A stretch of DNA of 64,000 bases from Myxococcus sp. RHSTA-1-4 (GTDB taxonomy: Bacteria > Myxococcota > Myxococcia > Myxococcales > Myxococcaceae), in assembly GCF_020037125.1 (NCBI RefSeq), contig NZ_JAIQDG010000028.1, forward strand, positions 62,001 to 126,000, in the 5' to 3' direction. Position numbers and translations under genes: made by a program. Position 1 is the first letter of the stretch, and every line of letters starts with the position of its first letter. This document shows positions 45,140-54,089 of the stretch, in pieces. The notes beneath the pieces are model-generated. The model had not been told where the DNA came from, searched no databases, and saw only the letters and a list, made by a program, of their open reading frames with translations.

Positions 45140-45391
45140 GGGGACGCTCCGGGGGTTGGAGTCATCGGAAGTGTCCACGGCGCCCGCAAAGTCGGCGTTG
45201 CGCCCGGGAAACTTCGGCGTCACATCGCGAGCGGATGAGCCTGCCCGCCTGGAGTCCTGGCGGGCCAGCGTCGGCTGGAGGACGCCCGTCTGCCCCCGGG
45301 CCGGGTGTCATGCGTCCGTGACGCGGGGTCCGGTGGCGGGGAGCGCTCTGGTACGGTGACGGCATTCCCGCCGTCACGGAAAGCCCGCCTC

Positions 45392-46360
45392 GTGTCCGTT
45401 CCCAACAGGCCGCCGCGTTCTCTGTACCCGCCCCTGGAGCCCTACCGCACCGGGCACCTGCGCGTGTCCGCGCTCCACGAGGTGTACTTCGAGGAGTGCG
45501 GCAACCCGCGCGGCAAGCCGGTGGTCTTCATCCACGGCGGCCCGGGCGGCGCGACGGACCCGAGGCAGCGGCGCTTCTTCGACCCGGACGCGTACCGCAT
45601 CGTCCTCTTCGACCAGCGCGGCTGCGGGAAGAGCACTCCGCACGCGAGCCTGGAGGAGAACACCACCTGGGATTTGGTGGCCGACATGGAGCGGCTGCGC
45701 GAGCACCTGGGCATCGAGCGGTGGCAACTCTTCGGCGGCTCGTGGGGCAGCACGCTGGCGCTGGCGTACGCGCAGACGCACCCGGAGCGCGTCACGGAGC
45801 TGGTGCTGCGAGGCATCTTCCTGCTGCGCAAGCAGGAGATTGACTGGTTCTACCAGCGCGGCGCGAGCGCCCTGTTCCCGGACGCGTGGGAGCACTACCT
45901 GGCGCCCATTCCCCCGGAGGAGCGAGGAGACCTGCTGGCCGCGTACGCGCGCCGGCTGCTGGGGAACGACCGGAAGACCCAGCTGGAGGCCGCGCGCGCC
46001 TGGAGCGTGTGGGAGGGCCGCACGAGCTGCCTGTACCCCAACGCCGAGCTGGTGGCACGCAACAGCATGGACACGTTCGCCATCGCCTTCGCCCGCATCG
46101 AGTGCCACTACTTCGTCAACCGGGGCTTCCTGCGAAGCGACACGCAGTTGCTCGACGACGTGCACCGCATCCGCCACCTCCCCTGCGTCATCGTCCAGGG
46201 GCGCTACGACGTGGTGTGCCCCCCGGAGAGCGCGTGGGCGCTGCACAAGGCGTGGCCGGAGGCGGACTTCATCATCGTCCCCGACGCGGGCCACTCGGCC
46301 AACGAGCCCGGCAACACGGCGGCCCTGGTAGAGGCCACGGACCGGTTCCGCCAGCACTGA
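45392..46360 (+). CDS. pip: Proline iminopeptidase (S33)
   Basis: A 322-aa S33 peptidase removing N-terminal proline. Signature HGGPGG (48-53), FDQRGCGKSTPHASLEENTT, and nucleophile S117 in FGGSWGSTLALAYAQTHPE are diagnostic. The acid is in IVQGRYDVVCPPE and the His in VPDAGHSANEPG. No signal peptide, so it is cytosolic. The GTG at 45392 gives the family-standard N-terminus (LYPPLEPY about 10 residues in). The upstream 250 bp hold the possible small gene and no clear promoter. Confidence 0.94.
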   Translation: MSVPNRPPRSLYPPLEPYRTGHLRVSALHEVYFEECGNPRGKPVVFIHGGPGGATDPRQRRFFDPDAYRIVLFDQRGCGKSTPHASLEENTTWDLVADMERLREHLGIERWQLFGGSWGSTLALAYAQTHPERVTELVLRGIFLLRKQEIDWFYQRGASALFPDAWEHYLAPIPPEERGDLLAAYARRLLGNDRKTQLEAARAWSVWEGRTSCLYPNAELVARNSMDTFAIAFARIECHYFVNRGFLRSDTQLLDDVHRIRHLPCVIVQGRYDVVCPPESAWALHKAWPEADFIIVPDAGHSANEPGNTAALVEATDRFRQH

Positions 46361-46361
46361 A

Positions 46362-46383
46362 GAGGCCAGCCCCCTCGGGCCTC
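46362..46383. terminator. Short inverted repeat at the convergent pip/YhfC junction
   Basis: GAGGCC and GGCCTC form a perfect 6-bp stem with a 10-nt loop in the 21-bp gap between two convergent genes, touching the YhfC-like stop codon. Small and without a T-tract; weak evidence. Confidence 0.3.
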
Positions 46384-47191
46384 ACGCCGGCGGCAGCGCG
46401 GCCTCCGGCTCCGGAGCCCTGGGGCGGAAGTGGAGGATGACCCACAGGCCGAGGAGCGCGGCCACCGTCACCACGCCCTCCCCCGCGACCGGCCCGGCGG
46501 CCTTCCCCACCGCGACGGTGACACCGTTGAAGAGCGCGTGAGCGCCCACCGCCAGCCAGTACCACCTCACCTCGCCACGCACGAAGCGCTGGAGCACGAG
46601 CACGGACATCGCGATGTGGAACACCATCGCCCCCGCCCGCTCGTACGCGCCCAGCAGCGGCTCCCACCAGCGCAGCGCCGCGAAGGCCGCCTTCGCCTGC
46701 CGCACCTGCTCCACCTGCTCCGGCTTCAGCGGCAGCGTGGACGGGTCCAGGCTGGACAGCGCCACCATGTTGATGAGCCCCAGCGCCGCCAGGCCGCCAA
46801 TCAGCACGGCGGACTCCAGCGCGCCATGGCCCGCCCCGAAGCCCACCGCGTCCCGCCAGCGCCGGGAGTCCTTCAACGGCTTCTGGAACGCCCACAGGCG
46901 CGCCGTCTCCTCGAAGAGGCCCGCCGTGAGCGACAGCACCACCACCCAGGCGACCATGAGCGCCTGGGAGGACTTCAGCGCGTCGCGCAGGAGGAACTGG
47001 ACGACCTGCACCAGCGGCACGCGGGTGAAGAGCTGCGACAGCGCGAAGGCCAGCGCGCCCCACCCCACCACCTTCCAGGCCACGCCCAGCCGGCGGCGCG
47101 CCCACAGCACCACCGCCACCGGCATCAACACATCGAAGGCGATGGCCGCCACGAAGCTGGCGACCACGCGCAGGTCCAGTCCCGCGGGCAT
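46382..47191 (-). CDS. YhfC-family intramembrane metalloprotease
   Basis: A 269-aa polytopic membrane protein of the YhfC/CAAX-protease-related group. Candidate zinc-site residues are E94-E95 in LFEETARLW, the GHGALES block (121-127), and a late His in VGAHALFNG. About eight hydrophobic segments are present. YhfC proteins are predicted glutamic-type or metallo intramembrane proteases; their natural substrates are unknown. The start is ATG 47191. It converges on pip and lies 90 bp downstream of the M20 peptidase gene on the same strand, so a loose operon is possible. Confidence 0.85.
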   Translation of the reverse strand: MPAGLDLRVVASFVAAIAFDVLMPVAVVLWARRRLGVAWKVVGWGALAFALSQLFTRVPLVQVVQFLLRDALKSSQALMVAWVVVLSLTAGLFEETARLWAFQKPLKDSRRWRDAVGFGAGHGALESAVLIGGLAALGLINMVALSSLDPSTLPLKPEQVEQVRQAKAAFAALRWWEPLLGAYERAGAMVFHIAMSVLVLQRFVRGEVRWYWLAVGAHALFNGVTVAVGKAAGPVAGEGVVTVAALLGLWVILHFRPRAPEPEAALPPA

Positions 47192-47281
47192 CCGGAGTCC
47201 CTCCCTCCAGAGGGCTACCTAAGCCAGATGCGCGTCACCACGAAAGGCACATCCGCCGGGGTGCGGCCGACTCCGAAGACG

Positions 47282-48676
47282 TCAGCGGCCGCCCAGCGTG
47301 GTGGCCAGCTCCTCGTAGAGGTGGATGGCGCTGCGGATGGACTTCTCCCAGTCACCCAGGTGCAGGCTCTCGTTCTCGGAGTGGGCGTACGTGTACGGGT
47401 CCTCCACGCCGATGAGCAGCGCCGGCACGCCGCCCAGCTCGCGGGCGAAGGGCTCCACGAAGGGAATGGACGCCCCGCAGCCGATGGCCACCGCCTTGCC
47501 GCCGTAGCCCTTTTCCAGCGCGCGGAACGCCGCCTGGAACGCCGGGTGCGACGGGTCCGTGTACCACCAGCCGGACGCGCCCTCCGTGTGGAAGCTCAGC
47601 TCCAGGCCCCACGGGCACACCTTGCGCAGGTGCTCCTTCAGCCGCTCCTCCACGTCGCGCGGCTCCAGGTCCGGGACGATGCGGATGCCCACGCGCGCCC
47701 ACGCCGAGTCACAGATGATGTTGCGCGCATCCTTGCGGCTGCTGGCCTGGATGGCGTTGATGGCGATGCTCGGCTGACGCCAGTTCATCTCGAACGGGTG
47801 CTGCCCGCCGCCCAGCACCTGCACGCCCGGGAGCAGGCCCACCTGCTCGCGGAAGTACGCCTCGTCGCCCGGCAGGGACTGGATGCTCGCGCGCTCCGCC
47901 GCCGTCAGCGGCCTCACCCGCTCCTGGATGCCCTCAATCGCGATGGAGCCGTCCGGCTTCGTCAGCGTGGCCAGCATCCGGCACAGCGCCATGACGGGGT
48001 CCGGCACCGGCCCGCCCCACATGCCCGAGTGCACCGCCTGCTTCAGCGCGCGCACCTCCACGTCCACCGTGACGAGCCCGCGCAGCGCGGTGGTGATGGA
48101 GGGCAGCCCCGTGTCGAAATTGGAGGTGTCCGTGAGGACGATGGCGTCCGCCTTCAACAGCGCCGCATGCTTCTGGAGGAAGGCGCTCAGGTGATTGCTG
48201 CCAATCTCCTCCTCGCCCTCGATGATGACCTTCACGTTGAGGGGGAGGCGGCCCGCCCCCTTCAGCCACGCGTCCACCGCGGAGGTGTGCACCACGATGC
48301 CGGCCTTGTCGTCCGCCGAGCCGCGCCCGTACAGCCGCCCGTTCCGCTCCTGGGGCTCGAAGGGCGGGCTCTTCCAGGCCGACTCGTCCCCGGCCGGCTG
48401 CACGTCATGGTGCGCATACAGCAGCAGCGTGGGCCTGCCCGGCGCCTCGAGCACCTCCCCATAGACGTACGGGTGGGCCCCCTCGATGTCGAGAAGTTGA
48501 ACGTTTTCAAACCCACGGTCCCTGAGCAGCTTCGCCGTGGCCTCGGCGCCCCGGCGGACGTGGGCCGGGTCGAACCCGGGGAAGGAGACGCTGGGAATCC
48601 GGACGAGCGTCTTCAGGTCATCGAGGTACGCCTGCTTCTGGGACTCGAAGTGGAAGAGTGCCTTGTCAGTGGACAT
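47282..48676 (-). CDS. M20-family dipeptidase/peptidase
   Basis: A 464-aa zinc-dependent M20 metallopeptidase. Metal-binding and catalytic residues: H90 and D92-region in LYAHHDVQPAG, the bridging Asp in GRGSADDKAG (around 118-127), catalytic Glu pair in IEGEEEIGSNH, and the late His in AHSENESLHL. A lid (dimerisation) domain with HSGMWGGPVPDP separates the catalytic halves. Members hydrolyse dipeptides or acyl-amino-acid bonds. ATG 48676 is preferred over ATG 48682, which lies two codons upstream. It is divergent from the response-regulator gene by 82 bp. Confidence 0.94.
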   Translation of the reverse strand: MSTDKALFHFESQKQAYLDDLKTLVRIPSVSFPGFDPAHVRRGAEATAKLLRDRGFENVQLLDIEGAHPYVYGEVLEAPGRPTLLLYAHHDVQPAGDESAWKSPPFEPQERNGRLYGRGSADDKAGIVVHTSAVDAWLKGAGRLPLNVKVIIEGEEEIGSNHLSAFLQKHAALLKADAIVLTDTSNFDTGLPSITTALRGLVTVDVEVRALKQAVHSGMWGGPVPDPVMALCRMLATLTKPDGSIAIEGIQERVRPLTAAERASIQSLPGDEAYFREQVGLLPGVQVLGGGQHPFEMNWRQPSIAINAIQASSRKDARNIICDSAWARVGIRIVPDLEPRDVEERLKEHLRKVCPWGLELSFHTEGASGWWYTDPSHPAFQAAFRALEKGYGGKAVAIGCGASIPFVEPFARELGGVPALLIGVEDPYTYAHSENESLHLGDWEKSIRSAIHLYEELATTLGGR

Positions 48677-48758
48677 GGTCATCCCATAGCCCAAAAGGCA
48701 GGCAGGCGCTTCACGTGGCCCGCGCGAACCTCGCGGGGTCAGCATATCATCCGACGCC

Positions 48759-49133
48759 ATGCCTGAGACCCCGACCCTGCTGCTCGTGGACGACGACAGC
48801 TTCGTGCGCCGCATCCTCAAGGACGTCATCGCCGAAACGGGCATCGAGCTGCGCCTGCTCGAGGCCGCCGATGGCGAGGAAGGGCTGGCGGTGGCCGCGC
48901 GAGAGAAGCCCGCGGTCATGTTCCTGGACCTGTTCATGCCGAAGAAGAGCGGCCTGGAGGTGCTGGGCGCCATCAAGAACGTCTCGCCGACGACACGCGT
49001 GCTGGTCATCAGCAGCATGGACGCCGAGCCCGTGGTGGAGCAGGCCATGGCGGCGGGCGCCGTGGGCTTCGTGGGCAAGCCCTTCCATCCGCTGGAAATC
49101 GCCTCGGCCGTGCGCCAGGCGCTGGCTCACTGA
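48759..49133 (+). CDS. Single-domain response regulator
   Basis: A 124-aa stand-alone receiver domain. The acidic pocket is D11/D12 in LLVDDDS, the phospho-acceptor D57 in MFLDLFMPKKSG, S85 in VISSMD and K107 in FVGKPFHP. There is no output domain, so it would act by protein contact. It precedes a DUF4339/J-like/PilZ protein with a 16-bp gap, suggesting co-transcription and a linked task such as cell-surface or motility control (inference). No histidine kinase is directly adjacent on its own strand; the nearest lies 1.4 kb downstream. Confidence 0.95.
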   Translation: MPETPTLLLVDDDSFVRRILKDVIAETGIELRLLEAADGEEGLAVAAREKPAVMFLDLFMPKKSGLEVLGAIKNVSPTTRVLVISSMDAEPVVEQAMAAGAVGFVGKPFHPLEIASAVRQALAH

Positions 49134-49149
49134 TTCACGGGGTGTCTGC

Positions 49150-50244
49150 GTGTCGTCTCCTGCTGTGGGTTATTGGGTAGCGGACAACCTCGGACGCGTG
49201 CTGGGCCCCCTGGCCCTCCAGGCCCTGAGAGAGCTCATCGCCTCCGGGCGGCTGAAAGCCGCGGTGCGCGCCTCGAGGGACGGCACCCAGTGGGTGGCCC
49301 TCCAGGAGCTGCCCGAGCTGAGCGACCTGTTCACCACCGCGCGGCCCACGCAATCCGTCGAGCAGCAGCAGGCCGAGCGCCTGCGCACGCAGCTGCGCGG
49401 CCTGCAGAACCTGCCCGCCCACGAGCTCTTCGGAATCAAACCCCACGCGAGTCTGGACGAGCTGCGGCTGGCCTACTTCCGCATGGCCAAGCGCTTCACA
49501 CCGGACCACCTGGCCCCGGACACGCACCCGGAGCTGCGCAAGGTCTCCGCCGAAATCTTCGACTTCCTCTCGCGCCGCATGCGCGAGGCGGAGGCCCTCT
49601 ACGCGCAGGGCGCGCAGCAGCAACGCCCGGCCCCGCCCCGGCTGGACGTGTCCGGTGCCCCGGCCGTGGCTCCGGTGATGGCGCCCGTCGCCCCCGTGGC
49701 GCCGCCCGCGCCCGCCATGACGCCCCGGCCGCCGCCCGTGGCCGCCGCGCCCGTCATGCCGGCCCGCCCGCCTCCCGTGGTGCACGCGGCGCCCGCCGCG
49801 CCACCGCCCACCCCGATGCGCCCCGAGCCCGTGGTGGCCCGCGCGCCCGCCCAGTCGACCGTCCGCAAGGCGGCGACGGCCCCCACCTACTCCAGCGCCG
49901 AGTTCGTGGGCCTGGAGCGGCGCTCGGATGATCGCATCCACGCGGACGTGAAGGTGACGCTCCAGAACGCCGGCATCTTCACCGACCACCGCATCATCAA
50001 CCTGTCCTCCGGCGGACTCTTCATCGCCACGGACAAGCCGCTGCGGCTGGGGACCCAGGTGGAGCTGACGCTGCGGTTCGACGACCCGGCGCGGGTGATG
50101 ACGCTGCGCAGCTCCGTCATCTGGGAGAACTCGCTCGAGGACGGGAAGAACCCTCGAGGCTACGGCTTGCGGCTGAGCCACCTCCGCCAGGAGGAGAAGG
50201 AGTTCATCCAGAAGTACCTGGCCCGCGCGAAGCCCAAGAAGTGA
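49150..50244 (+). CDS. DUF4339/GYF-like, J-like and PilZ domain protein
   Basis: A 364-aa three-part protein. Residues ~5-60 form a GYF_2/DUF4339 domain (YWVADNLGRVLGP, GRLKAAVRASRDGTQWVAL). Residues ~90-155 resemble a J-like helical domain (HELFGIKPHASLDELRLAYF) in which the HPD triad reads TPD (KRFTPDHL). A Pro/Ala-rich linker (~165-245) follows, then a C-terminal PilZ domain (RRSDDRIHADVKVTL, IINLSSGGLFIAT, GYGLRLSHL) of the type that can bind cyclic-di-GMP; the RxxxR motif is weak. The start is GTG 49150, 16 bp after the response regulator stop. It probably signals via c-di-GMP or as a scaffold. Confidence 0.85.
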   Translation: MSSPAVGYWVADNLGRVLGPLALQALRELIASGRLKAAVRASRDGTQWVALQELPELSDLFTTARPTQSVEQQQAERLRTQLRGLQNLPAHELFGIKPHASLDELRLAYFRMAKRFTPDHLAPDTHPELRKVSAEIFDFLSRRMREAEALYAQGAQQQRPAPPRLDVSGAPAVAPVMAPVAPVAPPAPAMTPRPPPVAAAPVMPARPPPVVHAAPAAPPPTPMRPEPVVARAPAQSTVRKAATAPTYSSAEFVGLERRSDDRIHADVKVTLQNAGIFTDHRIINLSSGGLFIATDKPLRLGTQVELTLRFDDPARVMTLRSSVIWENSLEDGKNPRGYGLRLSHLRQEEKEFIQKYLARAKPKK

Positions 50245-50268
50245 AGCCGTCCCACACTCCGCCCGCGA

Positions 50269-50379
50269 CTAGAGCATCTGTCCGACGAACACCGCCCCCG
50301 TCATCACGAAGGCGGCCATCACCGCCATCACGGCCTTGAGCTCGAAGTCGTTGCGGTCCATCAGGTTCATGAAGTTCAT
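50269..50379 (-). CDS. Met-rich single-pass membrane peptide, 36 aa
   Basis: A 36-aa peptide with a polar N-terminus (MNFMNLMDRNDFELK) and one hydrophobic helix (AVMAVMAAFVMTGAVFVG). Seven of 36 residues are methionine. The start is fixed by GGAG 9 bp upstream of ATG 50379; a start three codons earlier would sit directly on that site. It is transcribed divergently from the histidine kinase gene. Such small membrane proteins often modulate larger complexes; the function is unknown. Confidence 0.5.
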   Translation of the reverse strand: MNFMNLMDRNDFELKAVMAVMAAFVMTGAVFVGQML

Positions 50380-50496
50380 GGTCGTCATCTCCGGTATCGC
50401 CCCTCGCCCTTCCCTACGGGGTGCGGCGAAACCCATTGCAAAGGCCCCCTGGGGCATTCAGGAGCCGCCTTGCGGCCACACGAGGCGCCCCCCAGG

Positions 50497-52125
50497 ATGA
50501 CCGCCGTGTCCACCGACCCCGCTGACTACCGGCTGCTCGAAGGGCTGCCCATTCCCGTCTCCGTCGTTCGCGGGGAGCGGGTGCGGCATGTCAACGCGGC
50601 GTTCGCGTCCCTGCTGGGCACGACGCGGGAGGAGCTGCTGTCCACGCCCCTGCTGGAGCTCATCGCCCGGTACGTCCCCGAGGAGCGTGGCTGGCTGGAG
50701 CCGATGTACGAGTCCGTCTCCCGGGGTGAGCCGCACCCGGAGCACCCCCGCTGGCTGCGCGTCCGCCGGGCCGATGGACAGGAGCGCACCGTGCAGGTCT
50801 GGCACGTGCCCGGCCTCACGCCGGAAGACACCGTGGTGCTGGTCCAGGACATGGAGGGCGAGCACTCGGTGCGGCGGCTCACCGGAGCGCTGGTGGCGGC
50901 CGCCGCGGAGATGATGCGGTGCCGGGACGAGCAGTCCGTCCTGGAGACGGCCGTGGACGCCATCCACCGCCAGGGCTTCTACGTGTCGGTGATGCGCCTG
51001 GACGGAGACGTGTTCCGGCACGGCCCCATGCGCCAGGAGGCCGCCAGCGTGGCCGAGGCGGAGCGCCTGTACGGCATGCCCATGGGCGACGTGCGGATTC
51101 CTTCCGCCGCCGTGCCGCACTACCAGGAGGTGCTCCAGCGACGCAGGGCGGCCTTCCACCCGGACTTCTTCGCCGTGGTGAGCCGCATCCACCCGCCGGA
51201 GGTGGTGGAGAACATCCGGAAGCTCTACCCGCCGGAGTCACAGGGCCTGGACGCGCCCATCCTCGTGGAGGGCCGGCCCTACGGCGTGCTCTCCGTGCAG
51301 GGCACCACGCTCACCCCGGCGGGCGCGGGCACGCTGGAGCTGTTCTCCCAGCTGTTGGGCGGCGCGCTGGAGAACGTGCACCACCACCAGACGGTGGCGG
51401 AGCGGCTGGAGGAGGTGTCGCGGCTGCAGGAAGAGCTGGTGGCGCGCGAGCGGCTGACGGTGCTGGGTGAGGCGGCGGGCGTGGTGGCCCACGAGGTGCG
51501 CAACCCGCTGGGCGCCATCCTCAACGCGGTGGCGGTGCTCCGGCGCGAGGCGCACCTGGGCCCCACGGGGCAGGCCGCGGTGGGCATGCTGGAGGAGGAG
51601 GTCATCCGGCTGGAGGACATCGTCAAGGACCTCCTCGACGTGGTGCGCCCGCTGGAGCCGCGCCCCCGCCCCGTGTCGGTGGGCGAGCTGGTGCGCCGCG
51701 CGCTGGGGCAGCTCCACGGGCCTCCGGACGCGCCCACGCTGCGCTTCGTCGTGGACGAGGCGCCCGACACGCCGGCCATCGAGGCAGACGAGACGCTGCT
51801 CCAGCTCGCGGTGACGCACCTGGTGCGCAACGCGGTGCAGGCCTCACCCTCGGGAGGCCGGGTGCGGATGGCGGTGGCGCCCATGGCGGGAGGCGTGTGC
51901 CTGGTGGTGGAGGACGAGGGCCCCGGCATTCCGAACGTGGACCCGGCGCGCGTCTTCGAGCCCTTCTTCCTCACGCGCGCCAACGGGCGCGGGCTGGGGC
52001 TGGCCATCGTCCGGCGCGTGGTGCTGGCACACGGGGGCACCGTGCGGGCCATGGGGCGGCCGGAGGGCGGCGCCCGCTTCGAGGTGCACCTGCCGCTGGA
52101 GCCTAGCCGTAGGTCTCCCGCTTGA
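50497..52125 (+). CDS. Soluble sensor histidine kinase (PAS-GAF-HisKA-HATPase)
   Basis: A ~542-aa histidine kinase without membrane helices. N-terminal PAS-like domain (~10-120), GAF domain (~125-290), H-box AHEVRNPLGAI with phospho-His H332, and an ATPase domain with N-box HLVRNAVQAS and G-boxes EDEGPGIPN and GRGLGLAIVRRVV. It senses a cytosolic or redox signal. The start is uncertain: ATG 50497 lacks a ribosome site, TTG 50470 has AGGAG 6 bp upstream, and GTG 50506 has AGGA 8 bp upstream. The 3' end overlaps the convergent FNR-type gene by 23 bp. Its response regulator partner is not adjacent. Confidence 0.93.
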   Translation: MTAVSTDPADYRLLEGLPIPVSVVRGERVRHVNAAFASLLGTTREELLSTPLLELIARYVPEERGWLEPMYESVSRGEPHPEHPRWLRVRRADGQERTVQVWHVPGLTPEDTVVLVQDMEGEHSVRRLTGALVAAAAEMMRCRDEQSVLETAVDAIHRQGFYVSVMRLDGDVFRHGPMRQEAASVAEAERLYGMPMGDVRIPSAAVPHYQEVLQRRRAAFHPDFFAVVSRIHPPEVVENIRKLYPPESQGLDAPILVEGRPYGVLSVQGTTLTPAGAGTLELFSQLLGGALENVHHHQTVAERLEEVSRLQEELVARERLTVLGEAAGVVAHEVRNPLGAILNAVAVLRREAHLGPTGQAAVGMLEEEVIRLEDIVKDLLDVVRPLEPRPRPVSVGELVRRALGQLHGPPDAPTLRFVVDEAPDTPAIEADETLLQLAVTHLVRNAVQASPSGGRVRMAVAPMAGGVCLVVEDEGPGIPNVDPARVFEPFFLTRANGRGLGLAIVRRVVLAHGGTVRAMGRPEGGARFEVHLPLEPSRRSPA

Positions 52126-52993
52126 TGCGCTTGTCGGAGATGCCCAGCGCATGGAGGTGGCCGAGCACCGTCTCCATGAAGCGCGGCGTGGCGGGCGTGC
52201 GCGTCTCCAGCGCCTTGCGCCTGTCCCACGGCGTAATCGCGGGGCCGCACGCGTAGACGAGGCAGGTGTCGCGGTCCGGAATCAGCTCCTCCAGCAGCGC
52301 CTGGCCGACGCGGCCCTTGCGCACGTTGGGGGCGTAGCGGGACTCGTCCGTCTCGCGGGTGAGGGTGTGCACCACGCGCACGCGGTCCGGGTGCGCGCGC
52401 TCCAGGGCCGCCAGCTCCTCGCCGTAGAGGACGTCGCCCCACGTCTTGCTGGAGAAGATGAAGGTGTGGCGCGGCTTGAGGCCTCGGTGGAGGGCGTCCT
52501 TGAGGATGCCGAAGTTGGGCACCGCGCCGGAGCCGGCGACGAGGTGGACGATGTGTCCGGTGCGCTCGTCCACGTCGTCCGGCAGCACGTAGGGCCCCAT
52601 GAAGCCCAGCACCTTGAGACGCGCGCCGGTGAGCCGGCCATGCACGAGGAAGGGGGACAGGAGCGGCGGGTAGCGCGTGAGGCCGGGGATGAAGTCCTCG
52701 TCCTTGACGGTGATGGCCACCAGCGGCTCATGCGGCGCGGAGGCGAGCGAGTAGGAGCGCTGGGGCTCCTTGCGGCCCTTCTGCTCCTGGAGGTAGGCGG
52801 CCAGGCGCCCGAGCGCGGGGAACTGGTGCGGGTCGATGTTGAGGAACTGGCCGGCCTTGTATTCCGGAGGAGGGCCGCCGAAGTCGAGGAAGAGCGTGGC
52901 CGTGTCGTGCGTGTCCATCCGCACCTGGGTGACGGTGACCTCGTACTCGACGGGCTTCCTGCTACGGCTCGACGTGGCTTCGACGGCGCTCAT
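52103..52993 (-). CDS. FNR-type FAD/NAD(P) oxidoreductase
   Basis: A 296-aa ferredoxin-NADP+-reductase-fold enzyme with FAD and NAD(P) domains but no [2Fe-2S] or heme domain. The FAD-binding RSYSLAS is at 79-85 and the pyridine-nucleotide segment HLVAGSGAVPNFGI around 165-178, with YACGPAITP near the end. A roughly 25-residue insertion (LQEQKGRKEPQ) sits just before the RSYS motif. It could reduce a ferredoxin, flavodoxin or oxygenase partner, such as the diiron oxidase or desaturase in the first 4 kb of the window; this link is speculative. The start is ATG 52993. Confidence 0.88.
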   Translation of the reverse strand: MSAVEATSSRSRKPVEYEVTVTQVRMDTHDTATLFLDFGGPPPEYKAGQFLNIDPHQFPALGRLAAYLQEQKGRKEPQRSYSLASAPHEPLVAITVKDEDFIPGLTRYPPLLSPFLVHGRLTGARLKVLGFMGPYVLPDDVDERTGHIVHLVAGSGAVPNFGILKDALHRGLKPRHTFIFSSKTWGDVLYGEELAALERAHPDRVRVVHTLTRETDESRYAPNVRKGRVGQALLEELIPDRDTCLVYACGPAITPWDRRKALETRTPATPRFMETVLGHLHALGISDKRIKRETYG

Positions 52994-53285
52994 ACGCCCT
53001 TCCCATAGCCCAACCCGCACTCCCGCGCCGATGGGTTTGCGCGGTCCGGGACGGCAGTGCGGAAAAGTGTCCCGTCCTCCAGTGCACCCCGAGCGTTGGC
53101 TGCATGACGCCCTGCCCCGCGAGCGGGGTGGCGTACCGCGTCAGACGCTGACGGTGAACACCCGGCGGGACTACATCTTCTGGAGACGGATAGCAGTGCT
53201 GGGGACCCGGCGTCATCGTCCGGACGTCCGAGCCCTGGCCGGTCCATGCTTCCGCGCCAACCCCCTGGATGGAGGCGAGCTCCGC

Positions 53286-54038
53286 GTGTTGCGCATCCTC
53301 TTCTTCCTGATGTCCAAGCTGCCGGAAGGTCCTCGCAAGCGCGTGGTCCGCATGCTGATGGACCGGGTATGGGACACGCTCGCGGACGAGGTGGTGGAGG
53401 GACGGGAGAACCTCTCCGATGAGCCCTGCCTCTTCATCTGCAACCACCTGTCCAACGCGGACGGCTTCACGCTGGCGCGGGCGTTCCACCCCCGGCGCGT
53501 CATCTTCCTGGCGGGCGTGAAGCTGCAGGGGACGGTGATGACGCGGCTGGCGTCGGAGGTGATGGACACCATCGCCATCAAGCCCAACACGGCGGACATC
53601 GAGGCGATGCGGAAGGCGGTGGAGACGCTCAAGGGTGGGAGCTCGGTGCTCATCTTCCCGGAGGGCGCGCGCAGCCGTACGGGCGGGCTGATTCAGGCGA
53701 AGAAGGGCGTGTCGCTGATTGCGAAGCGCGCGGGCGTGCCGGTGGTGCCGGTGGCGCTGATGGGCACGGAGAAGCTGATGCCCATCAACGACAGCGACAT
53801 GGGCGGCGAGCGGCTCTACAAGGCCCACGTCACCGTGCGCTTCGGGAAGCCGTTCCGCATCGAGGACCTGGAGGCGGAGACGGCGGGGGCGGAAGACCCG
53901 CGCCAGGCGCTGGTGGACGCGATGATGCGCCGGGTGGCCGCGCTGCTGCCGCCCGAGTACCACGGTGTCTACGGGGGTGACCCGTCCCCGGTTTCCGTGA
54001 GCCGGAAGCCGGAACAGCCATCAGCGCCCGCGTCCTGA
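53286..54038 (+). CDS. PlsC-like 1-acylglycerol-3-phosphate acyltransferase
   Basis: A 250-aa membrane-associated acyltransferase. The catalytic block NHLSNAD (53-59, the H-x4-D motif) and FPEGARSR (124-131) are intact. IAIKPNTADIEAMRKAV and VPVVPVALMGTEKLMP are standard neighbours. It acylates lysophosphatidic acid or related lyso-lipids in phospholipid synthesis. GTG 53286 is chosen because GGAGG lies 10 bp upstream; ATG 53310 would lose the N-terminal hydrophobic LRILFFLM. The preceding 292-bp divergent region to the FNR-type gene contains no gene that I can support. Confidence 0.92.
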   Translation: MLRILFFLMSKLPEGPRKRVVRMLMDRVWDTLADEVVEGRENLSDEPCLFICNHLSNADGFTLARAFHPRRVIFLAGVKLQGTVMTRLASEVMDTIAIKPNTADIEAMRKAVETLKGGSSVLIFPEGARSRTGGLIQAKKGVSLIAKRAGVPVVPVALMGTEKLMPINDSDMGGERLYKAHVTVRFGKPFRIEDLEAETAGAEDPRQALVDAMMRRVAALLPPEYHGVYGGDPSPVSVSRKPEQPSAPAS

Positions 54039-54089
54039 GCACGGGCACGGCCGGAATGAGCCATTGCGGCCGGCCCGGAGGCGCGGACA

